Source: Gymnopilus junonius (Eukaryota > Basidiomycota > Agaricomycetes > Agaricales > Galerinaceae). From it: 64,000 bases of DNA. The DNA lies in the NCBI GenBank assembly GCA_015501075.1, contig JADNYJ010000027.1:1-64000 (forward strand), in the 5' to 3' direction. The number at the start of each line of letters is the position of its first letter. Within the stretch, counting starts at the first letter, position 1. Both the position numbers and the translations under genes were made by a program. The notes below the pieces were generated by a model. The model made no database searches and was not told the origin of the DNA. It saw only the letters and a program-made list of their open reading frames with translations. This document shows positions 10,941 to 23,200 of the stretch, one piece after another.

Positions 10941-11692
10941 GCGCTTGCACTGTGTGCTAAATACCAAGGCCAACACCTTGAAGGTATGCATATAGGTAAA
11001 TGTTCGTCCATGATCGTGATAAGGAACCAGAGTCAGCCTGAACAAGATGTAGTGTAAATTAAAAGAACTAGATAATTTTCGTTTCCGACCTCAATCCTAC
11101 TTGGCGGTCTTTCTTTGCATTCGCTGCTGTCGTGTTCACTGTAGAATATTGCAGGGCTCGTATTGTATCAATGTACTATCTAAACTATGTATGACCGACG
11201 GCGTTGAAATTGTATGGTTCATGAGAGAAAATGTACCTCCAACATCGGTACTTTTAACCTTGTGAATCAAAGGATCATCAAGGCGAGGTGGAAGGCCAAC
11301 GTACAACGATTTCAAGAATATATATATATATATATCGGAGAGTGCGGCATAATAATATAATATAATAGAAACATTTAACACACACACAGAGTTGATAAGG
11401 GGGCATAGTAGGAATAGCCAAAGCCGAAACACAAAACCAGAGTCGAAAAAAGAGAAAAAGGAAAGAAATAACGAGTACATACGTACTTCGTTTGAGAAAA
11501 TAGTATGAGTTGGCTTGGGGTGGGGTGGGTTGCGAGGGGGGAGAGGATGTCAAAAAAAAAACAAAAAAAAAGTCCATTTGCTGCTTGACTTTGGTATATC
11601 ATAAAAAAACTTCATCCTTCCCTCCTCATCTTTCATTCATCCCAGACATCCACATCCCCTTCCACAATCCCACCCACTCATACATTTACATT
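10941..11692. other. Intergenic / 3' flanks of convergent genes
   Basis: Lies between the small plus-strand gene and the 3' end of Vts1. It holds an (AT)9 tract (11318-11335) and A-rich runs near 11553-11570. The minus-strand open frames here are low-complexity and not convincing genes; they are probably Vts1 3' UTR. Confidence 0.5.
11318..11335. repeat. (AT)n microsatellite
   Basis: About nine AT units in a row in the probable 3' UTR of the Vts1 gene. Confidence 0.9.
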
Positions 11693-13908
11693 TCACGCAT
11701 TTTGCCCCCCAGCACCCGCACCTGAAGGCAGCGCAGCGCTACTCGGCACCGCACTCCCCGGCACAGGCGTCGACGGCGCCGGCGGCCCACCCTCAATCCC
11801 CATCTTCTTCCTAACCAGCTCAAACGTCTTGAGCATCTTCCTCCTCGCCCCGAGCGCCGCGACGCCCTTGGCCTCCAGCGCCGCCTCGTCCATCATTACC
11901 ATATCCTGCCACCTCGCCCCTTCAAAGTTCGGAGTGTACTTGTGCAGCCTCAAGGAGCGTAACCAGGCTGGAATGTCGTTGAGCAGCGCTGGGTCGACCT
12001 CGTCTTCGCCTTTGGGTGCTTGGTGTGAGCCTACAGAAGAGGCGCTGCGCAGCCCCCCGCCGCCAGAAGTGGACCGGGCGCTCTGTGGCCCTTTCCTCCC
12101 GCCTCCGAGACCCATGCCTCCTAAGGTGGCTGAGCCCAAACCGGCGGAAAGCATCCCGCCAGGACCAATACCCGCACTCATAGGCTGCATGCCCATCCAG
12201 TTCGGCTGCCCAAACCCGCTAGCGGCCATCTGCGCCGCGAGGATCTGCGCCTCGGGGGACATCATGCCCAGCATATTCATATTAAACGGACTCATAGGCT
12301 GCATACCCACGCCCAACCCTGGCATGCCGACCCCCATTCCGAGGGTGGGCGAGCCCAAGGGTCCCATGCCGAATTGTCCTGGTCCGCCTTGGTTGCCCAT
12401 TTGCATCCCGAGGCCGTTCATGTTGTTGTTGTTGGATCCTCCAGTGTCGGAAGACCCATCGCCGAACCTGTTCGACTGGTTATTGAGCGCCTGGCTCTTC
12501 CATCCGCCACCACCTCCACTGGCGTTCCTCATGCCGCCAGGCCGGCCTCCCTGTCCGCCGCCTCCACCGATAGGGTTCCCATTATCGTCATACAGCCCTC
12601 CATTATCATTTCCGTTATTATTGTTATTATTATGTTGGTTCTTCGGATTACGCCTGTGGATTGTCGGGTCGCCCATGCGGGGTACACCTGGGCCAGCATT
12701 ATTATGCCAGTCGTTACCCTTCGCAGCGGGCTCAGCGGGCGGAGCGGGCCGAGTCTCCTTTTTGAACATCGGGATGAGAGGCGTGGTCACCATGCTCGCC
12801 CAGCTGTTTTCCGCCGGGGGAGGAGCGGCAGATTCATTGGCTACAGCGGTGGGAGCGGGGGTGGTGTTCTTGGGAGTCCCGATGGCTCCGGAGAAATCGG
12901 TGCTCTTGGGGCGGGACGCACTCACAGGGACATCCTGGGAGGCTTGTTCTGAGACCTGACTAAGAGTCGGAGCACCCCATGACGCACGGCCATCCACGGC
13001 GGGAGAGGAGAGCACAGGCGCAGAGATCCTGTGCGAGGCGTTGCTCGCTTTGAGCTTGGCGCGCTGCTGGGCGAGGGTGGCCGCCGCCGAGGAGTCGTTC
13101 TGGTTGGCGGCGGATTCTGGGGAGAGATAGTTGGTGTTGTTGTCGAGACTGAGCGATTGGCGGTTGTTGGTAAAGCTGCGTGCAGTGGGCGAGGAGGGGA
13201 GGTTGGACTTGAACCCCGGAGACTTCATGCCGGCAAGCCTGGTCTCCATCTGGCTCTGCATGGAACCTGTGCAGGGCGGGTTAATGGGGTAGACAGCAGG
13301 GATGATGGATTGGGCTTACCCATGGCGGGACTGAGGAGGGCCGTCATCGGATCGGATCTCGCCATCTGCTGAAGGACAGTGATGAAAAAGCGGATTTGGA
13401 CTTGAGTAGAATGCTGTAGAAGACTGTAAAGAGCGGCTGTGCGCTCTGCTTCAGAGAGGACTTTGAACCCTGTGAAAAAGAACAAGAACAATGAGAATTG
13501 GCGGGGGTGAAAAAGAACAAAGGCGGGGTACATTGCTCGATGGCACTGAGTTCCTCTTTAAAATTAACATCGAGGGAGGCGGCTGCCATATCCTCCAAGG
13601 TCGCCTCGTAGTTCTGGAGGTTCTCAAACCACTGATCCAGGGCCTCGGCTGAGAAAGGAAATTTGAGATTTGAAAAATGAAAATGAAGGGAGGAGTAACG
13701 GACCCTCTGGGGTTTGGAACATGGCGCCTGTGCCTAGTAGCTCGCTAGTAGGCCTTGCGCTGGGCTGCCCTCCAGGGCGGGGGGACGCAGGAGCGAGAGT
13801 GGGAGTACCGCGGGAAGAAGGGCCCATGCTCTGACGGGCGCTGACCTTGCCGTTCTCATGCGGACCCGGACTGGGGCTGGGGCTGGTAGAGGGCGGGCGA
13901 AGACTCAT
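11693..13908 (-). CDS. VTS1: Vts1/Smaug-type SAM-domain RNA-binding protein
   Basis: Four exons (13908-13704, 13648-13532, 13469-13320, 13266-11693) give 681 aa. Near residues 75-180 is the conserved N-terminal helical region of fungal Vts1: a [19 protein letters not shown] block, then [20 protein letters not shown] and [21 protein letters not shown] long Ser/Asn/Gly/Met-rich disordered middle follows (poly-Asn, GGGGG and [13 protein letters not shown] runs). Near residues 590-660 is the SAM domain ([20 protein letters not shown] ... [20 protein letters not shown]). In yeast and fly the SAM domain binds Smaug-recognition hairpins in mRNA and triggers deadenylation and decay by Ccr4-Not. The same role is expected here, in the cytoplasm. 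The long plus-strand frame over exon 4 is a shadow. Confidence 0.95.
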
Positions 13909-14416
13909 GGTGGTAGAGGAGGGGTGTTACAAAGAAAGTTGAAGAAATAAAATATTTTTTCTGTTCCGTCCGGGGGGGATGAGGACTGAGTCAAAAAGAG
14001 ACCTGCTTGGGATAGGAAGAGTGAACAAGATGCGGCAGTGGAGAGTGTCGCAGATGTTCTAGACGAGACCAGCGGAGCCTGCCGGTCTAGCAAGGGATGG
14101 TATGGAACAGAGGCAATTAAGAGCTGACTCGCTGGCTGCACAATCGTCACGGTCACACCTCAATTTTCCCATCGCTTTGATCATCTGTCACTCTCTTTGT
14201 TTCGAGTTCAATGCAATTCAAACCTGTGTCTAATTATACCGCAACGGGGAGGGTCCAGGCTTGTGCGAGCGACAAATTTTAGTAGCAACGGTAGTAACTA
14301 TAGGCTCGTGAGAACACCGCTCTGGTCACGCACAAGCGCACCCCCAACGTCATAGTATATAAACCCTATCGTACAAAGCCCTTCATCTTCATTCTCAACT
14401 GCAACCCACCATTGCC
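13909..14416. promoter_or_regulatory. Shared divergent promoter between Vts1 and the dehydrogenase
   Basis: 508 bases separate two head-to-head start codons. A TATATAAA box (14356-14363) lies 54 bases before the plus-strand ATG, with a CATCTTCATTCTCAACTGC leader. No clear TATA faces Vts1. Minus-strand coding-like text near 13905-14156 is not supported. Confidence 0.6.
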
Positions 14417-16302
14417 ATGAAATCCAACCACTCAAGCCGCAACGGCTCCCCCATGCGCCCTGCGTACGGCGGCACCGCCTACAAGCCAGACAGCATGTCC
14501 GTCGCCGACGAGCTCCATCCCGTCATTAATGCTGGCCGGGTCGCTCTCATCACCGGTGCAGCCAGTGGTATCGGCCGTGCTGCTGCGATCGAGTTTGCAA
14601 AGTGAGTTACGGGAGCATTGCAGCTCTTGTCCTTTTTTCTTTCTTCTCGTGCTAGTCGATTTCTCCACATATGATATCATGATTTCCTCCGGAATACGAT
14701 GATCATCGATGCCGCTCTCCTCTCCTCACCCAAATAATTCCCATTCGCAAACTTTGAAAGCTCATACCCATCGCCCCATAATCTATTCTTGCCTCCACTA
14801 TCACCAACACCAAATACTGACACCTCTCAAATAGACTCGGCCTAAAAGTAGCCATCGCAGATGTAACAGAGGACGCCCTCCAAGAGGTCGGCAAGACCCT
14901 CGTAGGCATCGTCGGTGAGGCCAACGTGCTCGTCGTGCCCACCGACGTCTCCAAGCTCGAGCAGGTCACCAGGCTCAGAGATAGAGTGTACGAAGCATGG
15001 GGCGAGGTGAGGTCACTTGTGCACCCAACATTGTCATCTCTCTCTCCTCTCCGTCTACACCACACATCCTCTTCCTCCTATCACCTCTATCGGTATCGGT
15101 ATCGCTGTACCACCGGCTCTGACTGGCTAGCATCCCATCTCATCTCCGTGGCCTTGTTATCTGTCTATCTATCGCGTCTGATACGTACCGATATCTTGAT
15201 CTTCCTTTCTCTCTTCCATCTTCTCTCTTCTTCCTCTCACGATACTCGGGAGGGCGCATGAGTTCCCTTTTCTTACGTGTAGATAGCTCCCGCAATACCT
15301 TCCCTCATCATGATCTGATCCCGCTTCCCATTCCCTTCCCAACATGCTCCTTCGTCTCCGTTCTTGAAACTGACCTCTATCTAGGTCGGTGTACTGATGA
15401 ACAACGCCGGCATCGGCCCAAAGGGTACCTCCTGGGAAGGCCTCGACGTATGGCACAAGATCTTTGATGTAAACCTCTTTGGGTACGTCCTTCCCCTTTC
15501 GAGTGAAACAAAAAAGAGAGAGAAATTGCTCACACAAAACAAATGTTTAGTGTGGTGAATGTGCAGCAGACTTTTGTCCCTGTGAGTTTTGTTTTACTTG
15601 GATGGATGAGGAGTAGATGTTCGTTGTACTGAACGATGACGTCCTACGCATAGAGTATGCTCCATCAGGAGAACCCCGCTATGGTGATCAATACCGGATC
15701 GAAGCAAGGTATCACAAACCCTCCGTACGTATACACGCCTTGCTTCGAATAATCCGTCCTTGAATCATGGGCTGACTCTTCCTTTTCATCCTTCCTTTTA
15801 TTTCCTTTCCTTTTATTTTATTAAATGTCTTTAAACATCTTCAAGAGGAAATGCAGCGTATAACGCATCCAAGGCAGCAGTGAAGAGCTTGACAGAAAGT
15901 CTCGCGCACGAGCTCCGTGAACGACCACACTGCAACGTCACCGCCCATCTCTTCATGTACGTCCCTCAATAACAACACCCCCCTCTTCTCACTCATCTCC
16001 CCCCCAACAGCCCCGGATGGACCTTCACAGGCCTCACATCCACCTCCCCCTCTGGCGAAAAACCCCCCGGCGCCTGGTCAGCCGAAGAAACCGTGCTCTA
16101 CATGCTGGACAAAGTGCGCTCAGGGGACTTTTACGTCCTCGTGCCTGACAACGAGACGAAGCGCGAGGTGGACCAGTTGAGGATTATGTGGGCCGCGGCA
16201 GATATTGCGGAGGGGAGGCCAGCGTTGAGTCGGTGGGATCCGAAATGGAAGAGTTTGTATGAGGAGTATGTGAGGGAGGGGTTGGCGCAGTTGGATGTGT
16301 AG
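14417..16302 (+). CDS. Short-chain dehydrogenase/reductase (SDR)
   Basis: Seven exons (14417-14601, 14835-15006, 15385-15482, 15551-15581, 15654-15724, 15846-15956, 16011-16302) close to 319 aa. A ~40-residue extension precedes a classical SDR fold. The cofactor loop is TGAASGIG, followed by an acidic DVTED and a PTDVS near the adenine pocket. NNAGIGP is the NNAG motif, INTGSK carries the catalytic Ser region, and AAYNASKAA supplies the Tyr-x-x-x-Lys pair. It therefore should catalyse NAD(P)(H)-dependent oxidation or reduction of an alcohol/carbonyl. The substrate cannot be told. The C-terminal part (GWTFTGLTS ... LSRWDPKWKSLYEEY) resembles fungal cytosolic SDRs acting on small molecules. Intron 2 (15007-15384, 378 bases) is long for this locus. 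Confidence 0.92.
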
Positions 16303-17618
16303 GTGAGGGAGGAGGAGGGAGGAAGAGGTAAATTTGTGTAGGAGGTGTTGAGGGAGGTGAAAAGGATACCAAGTTGAAGGAGATGGAATGAGAGGAGAAA
16401 AAGTAGGAAATGAAAAGGAAGAAAAGGAAAAGAATATTCGGAATGTATATTATTTTACATACTTGCATGCATCAGAAAAAGTGTTACTTGTCGTCTTTTA
16501 GAATTTGAATCGGATTGTTTTCTCTTGTTTGAATTTTCATCATTCATCCAGGTCTCCTCTGTATATGAGTATGTAAGTATGCAAGTATACATGTATTATC
16601 TATCATTTGGGCGCCTAGCAACTGAGCAACGACCGTGACTTGGGCTTCAATTCGACAAGCTAGCTTGTGATTTAACCCAGTGAATCATATGCATATGCAC
16701 ATAAATATGGGCTCGACGCCCGTCCGTCGGTACCGGTACGTTCAACATCAACATGTCCATTGTACGTGGAATAGATGAGACAAGCCCTGTTTGATCTGGG
16801 GTGAATAATAATAATCTCTCAGAGTGAGCTATAGTGGAGATGACTCAGTCCTCCCCGGAGCTTGAAGCTTTTCTGAATTTCAAGAAGAGTCCGTTTCTCC
16901 TATTTTTTTTCCCAAGTAGAATCCGGACTGAGGGCATGTTGTTGTAAGTGATATAGTTGTGGTAAGAAAAAAGCAGAAAACAAACTTGAGTTAGAGTGGA
17001 TGAGTATTCCTTTTCTCCTACCCCTTCTTGTTGTTCGCATGACCGGTCCAGAACTATACAGGTCCTTGGTTACTTGGACTCGTGTTCGGACTCCGGAGTT
17101 ACCTATTTGGGAAGAATTTCCACTTTTGTGTAAATGAATTGGTAAACATTTAAACTTCCGTTCTCTTCGCACGACAAGCCAGAGAAATTCAATTGGCGCC
17201 ACTTGCGTCTTCACGACTATGATTATTATAAGTAGTAATGCCCAACCTCAGCCTAGGTGGATCTAAGGAAGGCCGGGTGTGCACTGTGAGCTTTTTTTTT
17301 TTGGAGCACCAAACGATGAAGTCTGCCAATTATAGAATAATCAATCTATGCAATTTATTCTTGCTGAACATAAAAAATATATGCCCGTTTCTCTGTGTTC
17401 AAGATTTATTTTCTATGCGAAGATGAACTCCATGTGTGGCGGTGTTCATTTATTTGCACCTGATTACATATGTACGCGCTTCCTGCCGACACCGCGTTTT
17501 GATTTTTGTGTTCCTCTCCGTGACGAAACTCCTGCCCCCCCATCTTTCCAAGGCATCGAAAGCGCATTTTTGCCTGACAGGAAAGTACAACACGACCTCT
17601 CAGCCATCTAACATCTCT
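16303..17618. other. Intergenic, no gene recognised
   Basis: The first ~150 bases are the purine-rich 3' flank of the SDR gene. The remainder holds only short chance frames. A coding-like frame near 17436-17732 overlaps the start of the pseudogene that follows. Confidence 0.45.
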
Positions 17619-18960
17619 ATGGAAGGCATCAACCCCTCTTGGAGTTTTGTACCCATCGAGCGGGGTAGCTTCGCTATTGTCTCGGTCTTAACAGGGCGAC
17701 TAGTGGCTTTCAAACATTGTCATCGTTTCTAAACAAGCGGAGGAACTGAAAGCAGAATTCAAAGCTTTCCAGCACATTCATGCTTTTATGCAGTAACGAT
17801 TCGTTTTTTTTGCTGTCCCGCGTCCGATGGCTTTTCTCAATCCTAAAGTCTCAACAAACTTCGTTGGTCCCAGTCAACCTCAATTACCGATAGAGCCTGG
17901 TCGACGTAGATATGCTCGTTCGTTTATCACTGAATGTGACTTCAGAGCTTTGCCGCTGGACAATGCTACTTATGCGATCTCCCGATGTCGACAGCGTAAA
18001 TGACTCGAACGCTGTTCTAACCACCTGGCCAGGAAAACGCTGCCCTGCCTTCTCTCTGGAGGCTGTATTTCGGCAAAGTGATAAATGCATCTCCTCCTAC
18101 GGATCGACCTAGCCGATTCTTCAACTCGCCAAATTTCCCTTTGGATGTGTCCCGTTACCGTAAGATCTTAGAAACCGTGGAAGGCACAAGATCTGCGAAT
18201 TTAGCATTCTTTTCGACTGTGGATGAAATCGCAAAAGGCATGGGTGAAATGCTAGGTTGTATATACTGGCTTGGTGGATACGACGGCCGCGATATCGAGT
18301 TTGTGATGGGCGGAGCAAATTTCAGCGGCATAACGTACACTGCTGGCACCAACCTCTGTTTCTTTGGGAAACAGCATGAAAGAAACACGTCACCTGATTT
18401 CTTTTAGGTGTTTCTCAAGAAACCAGCATTCGGCCTTGCCTAATTTGGTATGGCCGACCAGTGTTTCTTAAGAAAACAGTGGAAAAAAAGCCATATGACG
18501 TGTTTCCTAGGTACTGTTTCCTCAAGAAACACTACTCAGTGCCAGCAGTGGTAACCATGCTGTTATTGATTTTAATCAAGTACATCGCCGTGTCGTTTTA
18601 TTTTTTTCGATGTCCGTACTTATTACGGTGTGTTTTTTCAGGTGCGTGCGTGGTCGAGGACAAGGGAAGAAATTCATCAGCTTGTCGAGGCGTTCTTCAT
18701 CAATGATCCCTATTATCCACGTCCGCGCCCGGAAGACCCTCTTTATCAAACATCCCGCCAGGTTTACCTAGAATCATACCCCCATGAAACACAAGGAGCT
18801 TGCTAAAGCCTTTATTGGTGCTATTGAAGCAGAACAGGCCAAACGAGATTCTCCTATGGGGCATTAGATCCTGCAAGAATGGGTAGTGTTCTTTTGGATG
18901 TACCCTTCTGCCACGAGATTAGCGATTGGATGTTTACATTTCTCTCTGAAGGTGAGGACA
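17619..18960 (+). pseudogene. DUF3669-like protein pseudogene
   Basis: The frame starts near 17619 (MEGINPSWSFVPIERGSF ... LVAFKHC) and continues in pieces across frames: FKAFQHIHAFM, FITECDFRALPLDNATYA, KTLPCLLSGG, then VDEIAKGMGEMLGCIYWLGG-YDGRDIEFVMGG. After an inserted element come VIDFNQV, LVEAFFINDPYYPRPRPEDP and KELAKAFIGAIEAEQ. The blocks GYDGRDIEFV, VIDFNQV and INDPYYPRP are the hallmarks of the fungal DUF3669 family (from memory). Stops, frameshifts and the 213-bp insertion show that it is dead. Function of the family: unclear, sometimes annotated as zinc-finger associated. Confidence 0.75.
18338..18550. mobile_element. 213-bp CACTG-terminal TIR element (CACTA-like MITE)
   Basis: The left end CACTGCTGGCAC and right end GTGCCAGCAGTG are exact 12-bp inverted termini, and similarity continues ~37 bp inward. 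It is flanked by GTA on both sides (18335-18337 and 18551-18553), a 3-bp target duplication. Three internal copies of a palindromic TGTTTCT-TAAGAAACA-like motif are present. It interrupts the DUF3669 pseudogene just before VIDFNQV. The same CACTGCTGGCA ends bound the large element at 27072-35626. Confidence 0.8.
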
Positions 18961-19311
18961 CCAGTTTCTTTGCTTTAAGTAGGCAATGTAGCTGACCAGA
19001 TTTAACAATAGATCAACCGCTCCCGTTCATCGTACCGGGCCAGCAAGCCAGAGATAAAAGTGAAACTTGGCATAGTAGGTTCGCCATAACGAGGTTAGAC
19101 TAAATTCTCTGCGTCGCTCTGTCCCGAATGCGTGAGATGCACTTTGTGGGACCACAGTGTTCTATGGTTAACATCGTCATTGCTCGACAACGACACGGAT
19201 GTTCATGTTTGACCGATAGTTAGTGAGTTCTGGAGGGCTTTACATGTGAAGCTTCGCAGTTTGACTATGTCGGGGTAAAGATATTTCAAAATCAAACCCA
19301 CAGCAGCATGT

Positions 19312-19996
19312 CTATAGCGGAGTGTCTGAACTGTCCTCTTCCTCTTCTCTGAGTCCGAGATACCTCCAGTATTCATCTAACTTGACCTCGCCCCCTTCAA
19401 TATACAGACCCCCATCCATTACTAGCTTCGCGTTGGCCTTTGTCATGATTACGCCAGATCTCATAAAACGCCCCTCAGTGCTTTCATCGATAGCCTGGCC
19501 ATTGTCGCAAACTACAGCACACTGCATTGCAATGTCGAAATGACACCGCAGGAATTGCAATGGCGCGTCCTGCGTGCAGACGAAGAGGCAAGTTTCGTCT
19601 TCGGCGCTTTGCTTGTCGAGGACAAAGAAGCAATATGGCATAAATGCCGGATGTTCGGCCTGGGTGATGTTGGTATCAAACCAATCTCGGACTTCCTGCA
19701 GGGTGTCACCGATGAATGCAGTAGGTGAGAGGGAGGTAGGTCGCGATGGAACCAGTAAGTTTGAAATTTCGGTTATATCCTTTGCGTTGATGAATGCAAT
19801 GGTGTCAGATGCTGTCGTGGTAAGATTTGCAGAATTGAATTCTTCCCAGTATTCGTCTGTGCAGTCCAGTAGACGGTCTAAAATCTATATGAAAAGTTTA
19901 GAAACAAGCAATGGTAAGCTTGTAATTTAGTACCGTGGTGGGAATTTCTGCTATGCAGAACACAGGGCATCGTGTATTGTGGTCAAATATGCTCAT
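19312..19996 (-). CDS. Hypothetical protein, 211 aa, two exons
   Basis: Exon 1 is 19996-19934 (MSIFDHNTRCPVFCIAEIPT...), the intron is 48 nt (GTACTA...CATATAG), and exon 2 is 19884-19312. Frame is kept and the product is 211 aa. The middle reads as an alternating beta/alpha soluble domain: PYCFFVLDKQSAEDETCLFV, then RCHFDIAMQCAVVCDNGQAI. The end is acidic (REEEEDSSDTPL). The layout (a value-reading core with FVLD and an N-terminal TDxYWEEF segment) is somewhat like fungal DUF6924-type proteins, but I do not claim that. It is intact although it lies between pseudogenes. Confidence 0.65.
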
Positions 19997-20065
19997 GCAG
20001 GGTGAGAAGGAAAGCAACTGTGAACCAGTCATCATGACACCGCAGGACGTAGACCCGTGATGATC

Positions 20066-20212
20066 AGATCAACTGACCATTTATACCCTGATAGATTTTC
20101 TATATGCACCGAAGCCATTAAAGTTTTCCTGTGGTCTTGGAAAGCAGTCCCTAAACATGAGGAATACGACGAGCTTGCCAGCGCCTTCTTTCGCGTACTT
20201 GAAAAAGAATAG
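20066..20212 (+). pseudogene. Second DUF3669-like C-terminal fragment
   Basis: A 48-codon open stretch reads VFLWSWKAVPKHEEYDELAS and ends AFFRVLEKE before TAG. It matches in position and style the KELAKAFIGAIEAEQ end of the pseudogene at 17619. Only the C-terminal end remains. Confidence 0.45.
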
Positions 20213-20239
20213 GCTCGAGACAATAAGGCACACAATTTC

Positions 20240-23200
20240 TTACATTACTTCTACCCGCCAGGACACTAAGGTAAACCGGGCAATTCCATTGAGAATCTGG
20301 TAGTCTTCCATGTTCTTGGACTTTGCTTGGAGGAGGTCAAGAAGTTCACTGAGAAACATTTGCTTGCTTTATGTCTCTCGAAAACTTAGCACATGGAAAC
20401 ATTCCAGGACAATCTCCCCATCGATCGCTCCAAAAAAGTTCATCAGAAACAGAGTGGTATATTGTGGGCGCATTACCACACTATCTCGTGCAAAAGGCAA
20501 ATGCTTCGACAGTACTACGTTAATTAAGGAGGGTACGAGACCGTCAACGGCACATGCGGGTGAAAGATTTGAAGGCCTGGGTTATTTGATTTATGAAAAA
20601 TTGCCGGGTGGCAATATAGACACTAACGGTCTTAGAATCTGTCGATCATGAACAGAGGTTAAGAATATTTACAAGTATATAAAACACTTACACGTAGACT
20701 GGACTTTTCTCCAGCCACGTTTGACAAGCCGCCCGGGATCACCAACTTCGAGACCAAGCACTACAATTTAGAGGAGGACGAGAATGCAAAAAGAATGAGG
20801 TTCATCCAGGTAAAACTATAAAAGAGTAAAGAAAAACTCACGTCAACCCTTTTCATGTTGAATAGGCAGTCCAACATCTCACGACGTAGCACAGCAAGTT
20901 CATCATCTAGGGCGCTAAGCAATGAATGCGGGTCAGGAAGGCCATCTATCGAGAATGAAAGCTGGATTTGAGTCAGAGAATGACAAAAGATAGCTCGGAG
21001 AACTGACATAGGCGACGGACTCGACATTGAACAGTGGGATTCTTGGGGAAGCCGGAGGAATGAGAAGCTGTCAAGAGCATAATATAAGTGTGCAAGTGTT
21101 ATTTAGGGTCGGCCATTTGGCCAACCTCATGGCCTCGAGTATGCAGACGTAGTCCGCGGACAGTCAATGGACGGGTGAAATTTGGCACCCTTTGGGAATA
21201 CGCCACTGATCTCTTATCCCGGCCAAGCCATCATTTTAAAAAAGTAAAGAGACTCGTTTGACGAGAAAACCATATAAAAAAAGGCATACAAAAAGAAATG
21301 GGCAGACGCAACATCTGTGAGTACGTTGTCCTTAAGGCTGTGAGACCCTCTGAATAGAAAGCCTCGGTGGATCCAATTAAGGACCGTGGGCTTTGGGATT
21401 GAACAACGGTGGCCTGGGTTATTTGATTTGTTGGTGTCGGCGCAAAAGAGGAAAGGGGACCACGAATGTCAAGGCAGGTTGGCTAGGGACAGGGATAAAC
21501 CTGGTAGTTTCCCTTGAAAGAACGACCGATTTACTGGTTTCTGAGGCAAGGCGTCCCCGGCCTCAGAGTTCTCAGATAGGCAGGTTGATTTAACGCATGA
21601 AGTGATGGTGTGTTTATCACATTTGAGGTCGTTATCCAGGGAGGTCCTTAGAAAGACCAATTGGGCCAGCCTGCTAAGATATAAGGGTAAAAAAATGGCG
21701 CGCCCGACAAGCTGATTAGAAATTAAGTAAGCAAGTTGTTTAGAAGAAGAAAAAAGACATACACGCAGAGTGGCAATATCCGGGGACATTGCGACTGAGC
21801 AACTAATACAGCTTCAGCAGGTGATCTGCGAGATCAACTGCTGGCCTGAAAAGATAAAATTGGCTTCGAGTCCCTAAAGGCTGCGACACTCTGCTTTGTG
21901 CACATCAGCACGACCCGGAAAGTTTCAGCGGGACAATACAAAATATCGTGTACGTTGGGATTGAAAAAATAATGGCATGGGGTATTTGATTTGGTGTCGA
22001 AGCGCCGGGAGGCAGAGCCAGAACCACAGATTTATTCGAGGCGAATTGGTCAGGTCCTTTGAAAAAACAACCGGCCCACCGAGTTCAAGGGGACTCAATA
22101 AAGAATCGACGCGATGAGTTCTCAAGGTAGCAGGTTAAGGTTACCAAGTAGTTAGGGTACCAAATGGGTCGTTATCAAGGGAAATCCTCCTATGTAAAGA
22201 AGGACGGCCAGTCTGCCGAGATATCTGGGTAAAAGGGCACAACAGACAAACTGGTCATAAGGCAAGTAAACAAGTTGTCCAATGATAGGGAGGAAAAAAA
22301 TCATACACGCAGAGAAGCAAGATCCGAGGATCTTGCGACTGAGCAACTACAGCTTCATCAGGCGATCCACGAGATCAAACGCTAGCATGAGAAAACAAAT
22401 GAGTTAGAACAAGGGCTGGAGCAACAGAGACGTAACAGAGCTTACAATTCTCACTGCAGATGTCTGAGGAAACTGGGGTCAGCAATAATACAACAGAGCA
22501 GCTCTTGCTCAGGAGTGTCGTCCGAGGCAAACCGCCAGTCCACAGAAAAGAACGCTAGCCTGAGTTGATCATGACGTGCGAGTTAAGCAAAGGCAACGAT
22601 GTCGCAGGGACGTAAATAAACTTACAATTCTCCCTGTGGACATCGGGAGAGACCAAGTCTGTCACCACCAAATAGAACGTGCGCAGGATTATGCTTGCCC
22701 AAGGGTGTTAAGAAACGGAGATGGGGATTATATAGGATTCCGAGGAATTTAGGGTAGGCCAGATCACTATCAATCAGTATATCGTTGTGGGCGTTGGCGA
22801 CTTGCAATTGGCGAAATGTCCATGTATTAAATAAATGCTGTATGTGCCGGTAGGGCGAAAACCCATACCATTAGAGGCTACTGAAGGAGAGCAAATTAGA
22901 ATAGAAGATTGCAAATGATCATTGCTCATGAGTTACAAGGCCTGTAACTTACTCTAAGAATTCCTAACTCCTGAGCGCAGTAACACCCTCAAAATCTGCC
23001 ACATGGATTCTTTTCGAAGATCACACGCCTTGTCATGTCGTGATTAGGCACTCAAGATAACGAAAAAAGAAGGAAACTGAGTGGTCAATTGACGAGAACC
23101 AAACTATCTCCTACAAAAGACGCAGAACATAATAGGTACGTGATATCATGTCGGGCGTCGTAGCTGAACGATGGTGGCCTGGGTTATTTAATTTGAATAG

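Noticed and set aside
11136..11602. Overlapping minus-strand hydrophobic frames
   Set aside because: They cover an AT repeat and T-rich 3' UTR; there is no splice or family support.
11829..12959. 376-aa plus-strand open frame
   Set aside because: It lies antisense to the long final exon of Vts1, is Pro/Ser-rich because the gene is Gly/Asn-rich, and has no family features.
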